From NCBI RefSeq assembly GCF_027947595.1, contig NZ_CP116257.1, positions 7,438,001-7,502,000 of the forward strand: a stretch of DNA of 64,000 bases, written 5' to 3'. Below are positions 7,477-15,965 of the stretch, in pieces. A model generated the notes under the pieces. That model saw only the letters and a program-made list of their open reading frames with translations, made no database searches and was not told the DNA's origin. This stretch comes from Streptomyces lienomycini (lineage in GTDB: Bacteria > Actinomycetota > Actinomycetes > Streptomycetales > Streptomycetaceae). A program made the position numbers and the translations under genes. How positions within the stretch are numbered: the first letter of the stretch is position 1; the number at the start of each line of letters is the position of its first letter.

Positions 7477-8904
7477 GTGCGCACCCCTCGTCTGCTCGTA
7501 GCCGCCGCCACCGTCGTCGCCCTCACGGCATGCAGTGGCGGCGGCGCGGTCGAGGGCGCTCCCGGCGGCCCGGGGGTGCGCGACCCGTACTTCCCCAAGG
7601 CGGGCAACGGGGGCTACGACATCGGCCACTACGACCTGAGGCTGGACTACGACCCCGACGCCGAATCCGACGCCGATGCCGGCGCCGGGCACCTCACCGG
7701 CACCGCGACGATCACCGCCCGTGCGACCCGCGACCTGTCGGCCTTCGATCTCGACCTGAAGGGTCTGGACGTCGAGAAGGTCACGGTCGAGGGCCGGGAC
7801 GCCCGGTTCAACCGGGCCGGACAGGAACTGACGGTCCGCCCGGCCCAGGAGCTGAACGACGGGGAGACGTTCCGGGTGACCGTCCGGTACTCCGGCGAGC
7901 CGGAGACGATCACCGACGCCGACGACTCCGAGGAGGGCTGGCTGCCCACCGCCGACGGCGCGGTCGGGCTGGGCGAGCCGACGGGCTCGATGGCCTGGTT
8001 CCCCGGCAGCCACCACCCCTCCGACAAGGCGACGTACGACCTCGCGATGACCGTGCCGGAGGGCCTCGGCGTGGTCTCCAACGGCGAGTTGCGGGACGAG
8101 CGGACCCGGGACGGCCGTACGACGTTCACCTGGCACACGGCCGAGCCGATGGCGAGCCATGTCGTCACCGTCGCCGTCGGCGAGTGGGAGACCGCCCGCT
8201 CCACCACGGACGACGGTCTGCCGGTGTACACGGCCGTCGACCCGACGCAGGCCGACGCGAGCCGGAAGGTCCTGAAGCGGATCCCCGAGATCATGGACTG
8301 GGCGCGGGAGAACTTCGGCCCCTACCCCTTCTCCTCCGCCGGCGCGATCGTCGACCGCGACGAGGACGCCGGGTACGCCCTGGAGACCCAGAACCGCCCC
8401 TACTTCCCCGGCGCCCCCGACACCGTCCTGCTCGTCCACGAACTCACCCACCAGTGGTACGGGAACTCCGTCAGCCCGAAGACCTGGCGGGACATGTGGC
8501 TCAACGAGGGCTTCGCCACCTACGCGGAGTGGCTGTGGGAGGAGGACCACGGCGGCGACACGGCGCAGAAGACCTTCGAGGCGCTCTACGACGGCACGTA
8601 CTACGACGACGAGGACGCCAACGACTCGATCTGGGCGTTCCCGCCCGCGGACCCGCCCGACGCGGCGCACATCTCCGACAGCCCCGTCTACCAGCGGGGC
8701 GCGATGGTCCTGCACAAGATCCGCGAGAGGGTCGGCGACGACGCCTTCTGGAAGCTGCTGCGCGGCTGGGCCGCCGCCCACCGGCACGGCAACGCGGACA
8801 CCGAGGACTTCACGGCGTACGTGGAGAAGTCGGCGCCGGAGGAGGACTTCTCGGAGATCTGGGCCGACTGGCTGCGCGGGGACGGCCGGCCGGACGCACC
8901 CTGA
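7477..8904 (+). CDS. M1-family zinc metallopeptidase, lipoprotein
   Basis: This 475-residue extracellular aminopeptidase-like protein has a lipoprotein signal peptide with the lipobox LTAC (Cys19), so it is probably membrane-tethered. The M1 domain shows the exopeptidase-like GSMAWFPGSHHPSD region, the zinc motif HELTHQWYGN (HExxH near residue 321) and the third zinc ligand in NEGFATYAEW (~343), so the catalytic set is complete. It is shorter than full-length aminopeptidase N because it lacks the C-terminal HEAT-like domain, as is common for secreted actinobacterial M1 proteins. The GTG start fits a leaderless transcript, and the promoter overlaps a parS site. Confidence 0.9.
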   Translation: MRTPRLLVAAATVVALTACSGGGAVEGAPGGPGVRDPYFPKAGNGGYDIGHYDLRLDYDPDAESDADAGAGHLTGTATITARATRDLSAFDLDLKGLDVEKVTVEGRDARFNRAGQELTVRPAQELNDGETFRVTVRYSGEPETITDADDSEEGWLPTADGAVGLGEPTGSMAWFPGSHHPSDKATYDLAMTVPEGLGVVSNGELRDERTRDGRTTFTWHTAEPMASHVVTVAVGEWETARSTTDDGLPVYTAVDPTQADASRKVLKRIPEIMDWARENFGPYPFSSAGAIVDRDEDAGYALETQNRPYFPGAPDTVLLVHELTHQWYGNSVSPKTWRDMWLNEGFATYAEWLWEEDHGGDTAQKTFEALYDGTYYDDEDANDSIWAFPPADPPDAAHISDSPVYQRGAMVLHKIRERVGDDAFWKLLRGWAAAHRHGNADTEDFTAYVEKSAPEEDFSEIWADWLRGDGRPDAP

Positions 8905-8928
8905 GCCGCCCGCTCGTCCGCCGCCGCC

Positions 8929-9900
8929 TCACCGCTGGCGGCCTTCGAAGGTGTCGAGCAGCAGCGCCAGGTCCGGGGGCCAGAGCGGCTCGGACGCCGC
9001 GGCGAGTTCGGCCCGGCTCCACCAGCGCCAGGTGAGGATGCCGTCCGCGGCGTACGCGGCGGCCAGGTGGGGGCCGGTGGGCTCGCGGCGGGGGCCCCGG
9101 GCGACGTAGACGTGTTCGTACTGGCGGACGGGGCCGACGCTCAGGTGGGTGAAGTCGTGTTCCCAGGTGCAGAGCAGCGGGCCCGGTTCCAGGTCGGTCC
9201 AGCCGGTCTCCTCACGCACCTCGCGCAGGGCGCCCTCGCGGGGGTTCTCGTCCGCCTCCAGGCCGCCGCCGGGCATCGCCCAGTGCACGCCGACCTCGAC
9301 GTTGTCGTAGCGCAGGAGGAAGACCGCGCCGTCGGGATCGAGCACGGCGACGCGGGCGGCGCGGCGCGGGGTGCGCGGCCTGTCGCTCTCCAACTCCCCG
9401 CGCAGCACGGCGCAGGGGCGGCCGGCCCGGAGGTCGCGGCGGTGGTCGACGGCCGTGTAGCCGAGGGCGGTCCAGAAGGCGAGGGCGTCGGTGTCGCCGT
9501 CGAGGACGGCGAGCCGTACGGCGGTGCGGCCCGCGGCGCGGAACCGGTCCTCGACGAGGGCGGCGAGCCGGCTGCCGTGTCCCCGCCGGGTCAGCCCCGC
9601 GTCCACCATCAGCAGCCCGATCCACGGGTCCGGGTCGGCCGGGTCGGGGTGCCGGGCGAGCGTCACCGCGATCCCGACCAGCCGGCCCGCGTCCCTGGCC
9701 AGCAGCACCTCGGCGCCGGGCCGCGCCAGTTCGTCGGCGAGCGCGGCCGCGACCTGCTCCGGACGGATGTCCCGCGGGTCGGGGAAGTCGCCGCTGAACG
9801 CGTGGAAGGCGTGGTGGGAGGCGTAGAGGGCGGTGAGTTCGGTGAGGACGGGGCCCGGGATGTCGCGGTCGGGAGTGAGGGGGAGCGGGGTGAGGATCAC
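8929..9900 (-). CDS. GNAT acetyltransferase-Nudix hydrolase fusion
   Basis: This 323-residue two-domain protein has a GNAT acetyltransferase at residues ~1-155 (acetyl-CoA loop LTRRGHGSRLAALVEDRF; FWTALGYTAVDHRRDL) and a Nudix domain at ~165-310. The Nudix box (Gx5Ex7REVxEExG) is complete, from GGGLEADENP through REVREETGW, so a nucleoside-diphosphate-X pyrophosphatase activity is expected, but the substrate is unknown. The two activities in one chain suggest a detoxification or modification role. It is convergent with the peptidase gene, 24 bases apart. Confidence 0.88.
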   Translation of the reverse strand: MILTPLPLTPDRDIPGPVLTELTALYASHHAFHAFSGDFPDPRDIRPEQVAAALADELARPGAEVLLARDAGRLVGIAVTLARHPDPADPDPWIGLLMVDAGLTRRGHGSRLAALVEDRFRAAGRTAVRLAVLDGDTDALAFWTALGYTAVDHRRDLRAGRPCAVLRGELESDRPRTPRRAARVAVLDPDGAVFLLRYDNVEVGVHWAMPGGGLEADENPREGALREVREETGWTDLEPGPLLCTWEHDFTHLSVGPVRQYEHVYVARGPRREPTGPHLAAAYAADGILTWRWWSRAELAAASEPLWPPDLALLLDTFEGRQR

Positions 9901-10131
9901 CGGGGCAACCTACCCGGCCGTCATGGCCGTGGTGCCCGGGTCCGGTCCGGGTCGCCGTGCTCGGCGCGGAGGGCGGGCATCTCGGTGGTCGCCGTTTCGC
10001 CGCCGCTGCCCGTGGAGTCGGGCTTCTCGCGGCCGACCAGCGGGTCGAGGGCCCGGTCGCGCCGTCGCGCGCTGCCGTGCGGACGCGGTCCGCCGGGCCG
10101 CGGTACCCGGCGGAGCGCGTCCGCGCGGCGT

Positions 10132-11874
10132 TCAGGCGTTCCCGGCGGCCCGGTTCCGCTGGAGCGAGGTGAGCCGGGAGACGAAGAGCACGGCGAACAC
10201 GGCGCTCACGACGGCCACGACGTCACCGCTCAGGGCGGTGACGATGGTGTCCTTGGCGGCCGTGGCGGTCCGCTCCTCGTCCCAGCTGTTGAACTGGCTC
10301 AGGTCCATCGTGAGGTGGGCGACCCAGAGCCACCACCAGGTGTGCATCAGCCACCGGCCGGCGCCGGCCGGACGGCCGGTCGTCGCCGTCCAGATGTCGT
10401 TGGCGATCTGCTTGGGCATGAAGAAGTTGACGACCGGGATGAACCAGGAGCCGCCCGCCAGGCCGGGACCGTAGCGGACGCGGCCCGGCGCGAAGGTGTC
10501 GGCGTTCTGCCGCGCGCGGCTGAACCAGCACGCCCAGACGACCGCCGTCGCCAGGAGCACCAGCAGGGACAGGGCGTCGGCCGCGAAGCTCGTGAACTGC
10601 AGGGTGTCGAAGCCGTCGATGGCGTGGGTGGGCGACGAACCCGGCCGCCCGTCGAGCCGGCTGTAGGCCTCCATGAGGATGTTGAAGTTGAACAGCACGG
10701 GCACGGTGAACAGGATGAGCAGCACGTTCAGCGCCGTGGCCAGACCCTTCACCGGGCGCGCGGGCGCCGGGGCGTACGGCGAAGGGGCGACGGGGCCCGC
10801 CCCGGGCGCCGGGGTGGAGTACGGCGAGGGCTGGGCGGGGCCCGGCCCCGCCGCGAACGGCGAGGGGCGCTGCCACGGGGGCGTCGCCGGACCGTACGGG
10901 GAGGGCGGCGGGCCGAAGCCCGCGACGGGCGCCCCGACCGGGACACGGTCTTCCGGGTCCTCGCTGTCCAGGAGTTGCACGGCGTGCCGGCCCAGCTCCG
11001 CCAGCACCTCGCCGGGCAGCCAGGCGCCGCCCGGTGCGGCGTCCGCGCCCGCCACGTCCTCGATCGACGTCAGCAGCTCCTCGGGGGTGGGGCGCTTCTC
11101 GGGCTCCTTCACCAGACAGGCCGAGACGACACCCTGCCAGTGTTCCGGAACCCCGGTCAGGTCCGCCTCCTCGGTCGCGATGCGGAAGAGCAGCGAGTGC
11201 AGCCCGCCCTCGTCGGTGCCGAAGGGCATCCGGCCGGTCGCCGCGTAGGCCAGCACCGCGCCGAGGCAGAAGACGTCACTCGCGTACGACACCTTCTCGC
11301 CGCGCACCTGCTCGGGGGACATGAAGCCGGGCGACCCCACGACGGCGCCAGCCTTGGTGAGCCCCTCCGCGGACTGCGTGGAGGCGTCCAGGGCGCGGGC
11401 GATGCCGAAGTCGATGACGCGGGGGCCGTCGATGGTCACCAGGACGTTGGAGGGCTTGAGGTCGCGGTGGACCAGGCCTGCGCCGTGGATGGCCTGCAAC
11501 GCCCGCGTCAGGCCCGCCGCCAGCACCCGCAGGGTGGGGGAGGGCAGCGGCCCGTACTGCCGGTCGACGACCTCGGCGAGCGAGGGCCCGGCGACATACC
11601 CGGTGGCGACCCAGGGGGTGGGTGCGTCGGTGTCGGCGTCCAGCACCGGCGCGGTCCACTCACCGCCGACGCGCTGCGCCGCCCGCACCTCCTGCGCGAA
11701 ACGCCGTCGGAAGTCCGGCATGCGGGCCAGTTCCTCCCGGACGGTCTTGACGGCCACCGTCCGGCCCCGGTCGGAGCGCGCCAGGTACACCCGGCCCATG
11801 CCGCCCTCACCGAGCCTGCCGAGCAACCGGTACCTGCCGATCCGTTCGGGATCATCCGGAATCAACCCGTCCAT
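10132..11874 (-). CDS. Serine/threonine protein kinase with C-terminal DUF4328 membrane domain
   Basis: This 580-residue membrane kinase has a Hanks-type domain at residues ~12-265. It contains the Gly loop GRLGEGGMGRVY, the catalytic HRDLKPSNVLV and the Mg-binding DFGIAR. A Pro/Ala/Ser/Gly-rich linker (~330-400) leads to a four-helix DUF4328 region (~405-575, with FIPVVNFFMPKQIANDIW) replacing the PASTA domains of the better-known PknB family. The kinase is thus tethered to a membrane sensor of unknown ligand. Start 11874 (MDGLIPDDPERIGRY) is chosen from the family N-terminus and the upstream GGGAGAGGGAG; the frame is open further upstream. It is divergent from the small gene at 12056. Confidence 0.92.
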   Translation of the reverse strand: MDGLIPDDPERIGRYRLLGRLGEGGMGRVYLARSDRGRTVAVKTVREELARMPDFRRRFAQEVRAAQRVGGEWTAPVLDADTDAPTPWVATGYVAGPSLAEVVDRQYGPLPSPTLRVLAAGLTRALQAIHGAGLVHRDLKPSNVLVTIDGPRVIDFGIARALDASTQSAEGLTKAGAVVGSPGFMSPEQVRGEKVSYASDVFCLGAVLAYAATGRMPFGTDEGGLHSLLFRIATEEADLTGVPEHWQGVVSACLVKEPEKRPTPEELLTSIEDVAGADAAPGGAWLPGEVLAELGRHAVQLLDSEDPEDRVPVGAPVAGFGPPPSPYGPATPPWQRPSPFAAGPGPAQPSPYSTPAPGAGPVAPSPYAPAPARPVKGLATALNVLLILFTVPVLFNFNILMEAYSRLDGRPGSSPTHAIDGFDTLQFTSFAADALSLLVLLATAVVWACWFSRARQNADTFAPGRVRYGPGLAGGSWFIPVVNFFMPKQIANDIWTATTGRPAGAGRWLMHTWWWLWVAHLTMDLSQFNSWDEERTATAAKDTIVTALSGDVVAVVSAVFAVLFVSRLTSLQRNRAAGNA

Positions 11875-12055
11875 GCCTGCTCCCTCTCCCCCGACGACAC
11901 CGTGCGCACCGGGATTGGGACGAGGATAGAGACAAGGAATGACGGGTGGAAAAGCCGGTGCTCCCGGCGCGGTTGACCCCATCCGGACCCGCGGCCACGA
12001 CCGCGGCCGCGGACCCGTCCGTCTCGGCGCCCTGGTTCGTGACACCATCACCTGC

Positions 12056-12562
12056 GTGCTCGACATCGGCTACGCCCTCTCCACCCGCTTCCCGGACCCG
12101 CCGCAGACGGACTACCGCCGCGCGGACGTCCACGCGCTGCGCCACGACCTGTTCTGCGGGGACGTGTACCTCGCCGACACCAAGGCGGACCGGGAGCTGT
12201 CCACAGCCTGGGGATGGGTGCCGGTGCTCGACTTCGCCTGGGCGCTGTGCGACATCGTCGAGCACGTCGACCGGGACCCGGCGGGCTCCCGGGCCGCCCG
12301 GCCGCAGCGGGCGGAGCTGGACTTCACCGAGTCCACCGACCGCCTGCTCTTCGAGCGCCGCTTCGGCTGGGTCGACATCGAGGCGGAGTGGCTGTCGGCG
12401 GACGAACCCCCGCTCTCCTTCCCCCACACCGAACTGCGCCGCGAGGCCCGGGACTTCCTGCACGACCTGCTCGCCGACCTCACCGACCTCCACGAGGACC
12501 TCGCGGACAACCCGGCCGTCTGGTCCCTGCAGGCCCGCTTCCCGCGGATGCCCTCCGACTAG
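12056..12562 (+). CDS. Conserved hypothetical protein (DUF7878-like)
   Basis: This is an acidic protein of about 168 residues without signal peptide or membrane segments. It has a beta-rich first half (ALSTRFPDPP, DLFCGDVYLAD), the segment WGWVPVLDFAWALCDIV, and a helical acidic C-terminus (RREARDFLHDLLADLTDL). I do not recognise a biochemical function; resemblance to DUF7878-type actinobacterial proteins is tentative. The start is uncertain: GTG 12056 fits the beginning of the ordered region, while the ATG at 11939 would add 39 low-complexity residues. The next gene follows after 22 bases with its own ribosome site, so the two are probably co-transcribed. Confidence 0.65.
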   Translation: MLDIGYALSTRFPDPPQTDYRRADVHALRHDLFCGDVYLADTKADRELSTAWGWVPVLDFAWALCDIVEHVDRDPAGSRAARPQRAELDFTESTDRLLFERRFGWVDIEAEWLSADEPPLSFPHTELRREARDFLHDLLADLTDLHEDLADNPAVWSLQARFPRMPSD

Positions 12563-12584
12563 ACAACAAGGAGCGTCACTTCCG

Positions 12585-13334
12585 ATGACCGCACAGCCCG
12601 CGCCGTTCAAGCCTTCCCTCGTCAAAGCGGTGTTCCGGGACGTGACCCCGCTGCACGTCTCCCGGTCGGCCGCGTGGGCCGCCGCGTCGGTGACGCGGAC
12701 GGTGCTGACGGAGATCGTCGACGGCGCGAGGAGAGCGGCGGCGGAGCAGTCCCGGAGGAAGCTGATACCCGGGGACCTGATCTCGGCGACCGACCGCGAC
12801 GTCGAGCTGGAAGTGGGGGGCACGTGGTACGAACACAGCCCGACGTTCCGATGCCGGACCGGTGACCTGTACGACGCCGACGGTGTCCTCGTCCCCCTTC
12901 GTCAGCGCAGGGGGACGCGCACCCCAAGTGCCGTGGCCGGAGCCCACCGGTTCGAGGCGGGGGTCAGGAAGCTGCTGCGGAGCCGGGGTGCGACGGCCGT
13001 CCCGGCGATGGTCCGCGACCTGGACGGCATCGCGAGCGTATTCCTGACGGACCTCGCCCGGGGCGCGGCCGTGGTCGTCCGCGAGGGCGGGGTCAAACGC
13101 TTCGGCACCGTCATCCTGGGGACGCCGGACGAAGCGGCCGCGCTCCCGTTCCCCAAGGATGTCCTCGGGGCCCTGTCCACCCGCACGGGAGACCGGCGGA
13201 CCGTCGGCAGGGACGACGTCCTGGCCGCCACCACGATGGTGTTGTTCGGCGACCTCAGGCAGCGTGCCCTCACCGAAGCGAAGGTGCCCACACGGAACAT
13301 CTCGGCCTCGACCGGTAACGAGGGCGACGTCTGA
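12585..13334 (+). CDS. Candidate histone-fold doublet protein (H2A-like + H2B-like)
   Basis: This 249-residue protein starts after an AAGGAG site. Residues ~11-75 read like a histone fold: helix 1 ([12 protein letters not shown]), a long helix 2 ending [15 protein letters not shown], the basic loop RRKLIPG and helix 3 ([12 protein letters not shown]). By eye it matches eukaryotic H2A (YLTAEILELAGNAARDN, RIIPRHLQLAIRNDEEL). Residues ~122-232 can be read as a second fold resembling H2[26 protein letters not shown], then after a ~35-residue insertion [15 protein letters not shown] and [13 protein letters not shown] (H2B: [23 protein letters not shown]). Function is unknown; DNA or protein binding through a self-contained pseudo-dimer is an inference. 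The gene is certain, the fold is not. Confidence 0.6.
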   Translation: MTAQPAPFKPSLVKAVFRDVTPLHVSRSAAWAAASVTRTVLTEIVDGARRAAAEQSRRKLIPGDLISATDRDVELEVGGTWYEHSPTFRCRTGDLYDADGVLVPLRQRRGTRTPSAVAGAHRFEAGVRKLLRSRGATAVPAMVRDLDGIASVFLTDLARGAAVVVREGGVKRFGTVILGTPDEAAALPFPKDVLGALSTRTGDRRTVGRDDVLAATTMVLFGDLRQRALTEAKVPTRNISASTGNEGDV

Positions 13335-13340
13335 CAGCGG

Positions 13341-13824
13341 TCACACCCAGGTGAGATTCTGTCCACCGGGGCCGCCGTGCAGCCGCATGCGGTCGGCCGA
13401 CGGGCGCCCGTCGGCCCGCCACCGCGCAGGGCGCTCGGTGATCTCGTCCCACAGCCGCGCCGGGCCGCCCTGTCGCACCACCCACCGTGCACCGTCCCGG
13501 AAGAGGACCGCCCAAGTCGCGGCGGCCACGTCGATCACGACGTGTCCTGTCCTGCCGTTCCGTTCCAGTGTGAGCCGCTGCGCGCGGTGCGGCGAACTGC
13601 GCGACGAACCGGGCGGTCCAGTCGTCGAGTACGTCCGCGCCGAGTTCGGCGGGCACCGCATCGCCCTCGCCGAGGTTCGGAAGGATGCCGAGCGGGGGCG
13701 GAAGGTGGGGGCGGGCGAGCATGAACGAGACCTGTCCGCCGAGGACGGCACCGCTCGCCGTGCCGTCCTCGGCGAGGGCGGGGCCGCTTTCGTGCGTCCA
13801 GGGGTTTCGGTGAGAGCGGGACCC
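13341..13824 (-). pseudogene. Decayed SAM-methyltransferase C-terminal remnant (RiPP-type)
   Basis: Minus-strand coding traces continue past the stop of the upstream regulator gene: [17 protein letters not shown] and [18 protein letters not shown] in one frame, then after a frame change near 13570 [33 protein letters not shown] and [16 protein letters not shown] to the stop at 13341. The end (GP-RLWDE...W) resembles the C-terminus of methyltransferases that accompany ATP-grasp RiPP systems. No start or SAM-binding motif remains, so it looks like a broken, N-terminally deleted gene. Confidence 0.45.
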
Positions 13825-14601
13825 CTACGCCTGATCGGGGACGACGACGCCGGGAACCGGCATACCTCGGCCCCACAGCTCTTCGGCGTGCTCGGAGAAC
13901 CGGTCGAACAGTCCGCCCTGCGCTCGGCGCCGCACGTGCATCAGCGGGGAGTCGTGGCCGACGACGCGCGCCAGATGCGGGGTGATCAGCGCCTGGTCGT
14001 CGAAGCGGAAGACGGACAGGCTCACGTGGTTCACTGCATCCTCGGCCGCCGAGTAGCGCACCTCGATCTGCGGAACGTCAGCTAGCTTGGCCAGCTCTTC
14101 CAAGGACATGTGGATGCGGGTGGACACCGTGAGCGCCACACCCTCGATGGCTTCTCGCTGCCTGGTGACGTCGCCGTCGGGGTCGCCGAGCAGGAACCGC
14201 ACCCGGCACCCGGCCGCCGCCTTCTGCCGCAGCGCCGCCGCGATCGCCGGTACCTGGGTCCACAGGAAGTAGTTGGTGTACCCGGCGAAGAGCAGCTCCT
14301 CGGACGCGTCAGCGATCAGCCCTGCCCAGACTGTCGACGGGCAGGCAGATCGGTACGGGTACGTCTGGACGACTTCGCGGTCCCCGCCCGTCTTCAGCCG
14401 GTCCCTGACGGCCTTGGGCCACAGCATGTCTGACTCAACTCCCAACGCCTGCGATGCGTCTTCCCTGTTCCGTGCGTGCGGGATCAGCTCGTCGTCGGCG
14501 ATCCAGCGCTCCACCGTCTTCCCCGAGACACCGACGCGAAGCGCGAGCTGCCTCGGCGAGAGCCCGGCGGAATCCATAGCTGATCGTAAGGCCGTATTCA
14601 A
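13825..14601 (-). CDS. XRE-family helix-turn-helix regulator with C-terminal sensor-like domain
   Basis: This 258-residue protein carries a Cro/C1-type HTH (residues ~5-60: LSPRQLALRVGVSGKTVERW) and a ~180-residue C-terminal domain (ELLFAGYTNYFLWTQ, CRVRFLLGDPDGDVTRQRE) typical of Streptomyces one-component regulators whose tail is phospholipase-D/transferase-like. No ATG is available; the TTG at 14601 is preferred because GGGGGAG precedes it and the family N-terminus (NTALRSAMDSAGL) begins there, while the TTG at 14655 lacks such support. It is divergent from the DUF6415 gene and directly upstream of the methyltransferase remnant, as if regulator of a lost RiPP-like cassette. Confidence 0.82.
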   Translation of the reverse strand: MNTALRSAMDSAGLSPRQLALRVGVSGKTVERWIADDELIPHARNREDASQALGVESDMLWPKAVRDRLKTGGDREVVQTYPYRSACPSTVWAGLIADASEELLFAGYTNYFLWTQVPAIAAALRQKAAAGCRVRFLLGDPDGDVTRQREAIEGVALTVSTRIHMSLEELAKLADVPQIEVRYSAAEDAVNHVSLSVFRFDDQALITPHLARVVGHDSPLMHVRRRAQGGLFDRFSEHAEELWGRGMPVPGVVVPDQA

Positions 14602-14769
14602 GGCTCCCCCTGCGGACGTTTGGACGCTTTCGAAGCTAGCGCCCTTACGCCCCAACTGTCTGCCCGCCCGCGCCGATTAGGGCCTGATGGGGCATCACGA
14701 TGGGCTGGAAGACCCCGGCGACCGCGCGAACGGCCCCGGGGCGTGGCCAACGCTGCAAGGAGCGCCGAC

Positions 14770-15150
14770 ATGGCAAACGCTACAACCCCGGCCGCCAACG
14801 AAGCGGGGACAACCTCGGCCCCGCCGGACATCGCCACGGTCCGCGCCACGGCACGCCGGCTGCTCGCGGCTGACGCCGAGTCATTCGAGGCCGCGGAGGT
14901 CGCAGAGATGACCGCTCGGCTGCGCGAGGACATCGCCGGGCTGATCCCCGCGGTGGAGGCCCTCACCCGAGCACTGCCCAAGGACGACGTTCCCCGGGCG
15001 TGCGCACTGGCGTGCATCGGAGAGGCCCGCATGCGGCTCCGCCTCGGCGACGGCGACACCGACCGGGTGCGCCTGTCCGTCGCCGTCCGTATGGCCCGCA
15101 CCGCGAACGCCCTCGCCGACCACCACCAGGCCCTGGGTCGCGCGTCGTAG
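14770..15150 (+). CDS. DUF6415-family small protein
   Basis: This is a 126-residue, mostly helical cytoplasmic protein of the DUF6415 type found across Streptomyces. Conserved-looking segments are ATVRATARRLLAADAE, LREDIAGLIPAVEALTRALP and CALACIGEARMRLRLG. It has an AAGGAG site 6 bases before the ATG. Function is unknown. In many genomes such genes sit beside HTH regulators, as here with the divergent XRE gene. Confidence 0.72.
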   Translation: MANATTPAANEAGTTSAPPDIATVRATARRLLAADAESFEAAEVAEMTARLREDIAGLIPAVEALTRALPKDDVPRACALACIGEARMRLRLGDGDTDRVRLSVAVRMARTANALADHHQALGRAS

Positions 15151-15244
15151 GCCACCCACAGACTCCCGCCCAGGCCGGGCAGACCCGGCAAGGTGCCCCG
15201 ACCCGGGCGGGCCATCCCCATCCGCAACGAGCGAAGGAGATCCC

Positions 15245-15763
15245 GTGACCATACCTCCGGGCCCGACCCCACCGCCCGCCCTGGCGCTGCCCGCCCTCGT
15301 GCGCATGCTCATCACCGACCAGCAGTTCGCCAGCGTCCGCGGCACCGTCATGGACGCCAACCCGGACATGGCCGAGGACATGGCCGGCCGCATCGTCGAC
15401 GAGGGCCTCAAGTTCGTGGCCGTCTGCGCGACCAACCCGGGCGTGGGCCTGGCCCCGTCGCGGATCGTCGACGAGGGCTGGCACGCACTGATCCTGCACA
15501 CCCACATGTACGCCGGCCTGTGCGAGCGGCTCGGCGGCGAAGGCACCTTCGTGCACCACTCCCCGGGCTACGACCCCACCAGCTACGACCCGCCGATCCT
15601 GGACCGGACCCGCGAGACCATCGCGGCACTCGGCTGGGAGGCAGACCCGGAGCTGTGGGGGCCGCCCTCCGACGAGACCCTCGTCTCCGTGGCGGCGAAG
15701 TGCCAGCACGCGCCCGAGTGCACCATCATCATCACGCCGAAGCCGAAGCCCGGGGCGGCGTAG
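15245..15763 (+). CDS. GRDP-like (glycine-rich-domain-protein-like) hypothetical protein
   Basis: This 172-residue protein has a GTG start after GAAGGAGATCCC. The central motif VDEGWHALILHTHMY followed by CERLGGEGTFVHHSPGY matches the conserved histidine-rich core (xDExWHxHILxTxxY...CxxxxGxFxHHxP) of GRDP-like proteins. The His and Cys residues suggest metal or small-ligand binding, but no activity is established. It lies 94 bases after the DUF6415 gene and just before a 42-residue ORF; the three may form one transcript ending at the hairpin at 15924. Confidence 0.72.
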   Translation: MTIPPGPTPPPALALPALVRMLITDQQFASVRGTVMDANPDMAEDMAGRIVDEGLKFVAVCATNPGVGLAPSRIVDEGWHALILHTHMYAGLCERLGGEGTFVHHSPGYDPTSYDPPILDRTRETIAALGWEADPELWGPPSDETLVSVAAKCQHAPECTIIITPKPKPGAA

Positions 15764-15785
15764 CCTGCCCGTGAAGGGAGGCACC

Positions 15786-15914
15786 GTGTCCGAATGGATC
15801 AACCCGCGCTACGCGGAACTGGTGGCAGCGTGGAGACGCTCGCAGCAGCCCGCCACGCGTGACCCGAAGGAGCAGCGGCCTGTCCGGGGATTCGTGTCCC
15901 CGCCCAAGCCCTGA
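15786..15914 (+). CDS. Small 42-residue protein
   Basis: A short GTG-started ORF reading SEWINPRYAELVAAWRRS at its N-terminus and ending PVRGFVSPPKP. It is supported by an excellent ribosome site (AAGGGAGG, five bases before the GTG), a spacing of 22 bases from the preceding GRDP-like gene, and a strong terminator 10 bases after its stop. It has one amphipathic helix and a proline-rich tail, with no signal peptide and no similarity that I recognise. Confidence 0.6.
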   Translation: MSEWINPRYAELVAAWRRSQQPATRDPKEQRPVRGFVSPPKP

Positions 15915-15923
15915 CCGCTCATC

Positions 15924-15965
15924 GCGGCCCCGGATCGACGTCCCCCGTCGTCGGTCCGGGGCCGC
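15924..15965 (+). terminator. Terminator after the DUF6415/GRDP/small-ORF cassette
   Basis: An 11-bp perfect stem, GCGGCCCCGGA and TCCGGGGCCGC, encloses a 20-base loop that itself can pair (GACG/CGTC). It lies ten bases after the small ORF. Confidence 0.8.

Noticed and set aside
9067..11976. Very long plus-strand open frame opposite the GNAT-Nudix and kinase genes
   Set aside because: Its composition (Gly/Arg/Val/His-rich) is that of an antisense shadow in GC-rich DNA; the minus strand holds recognisable catalytic motifs in the same bases.
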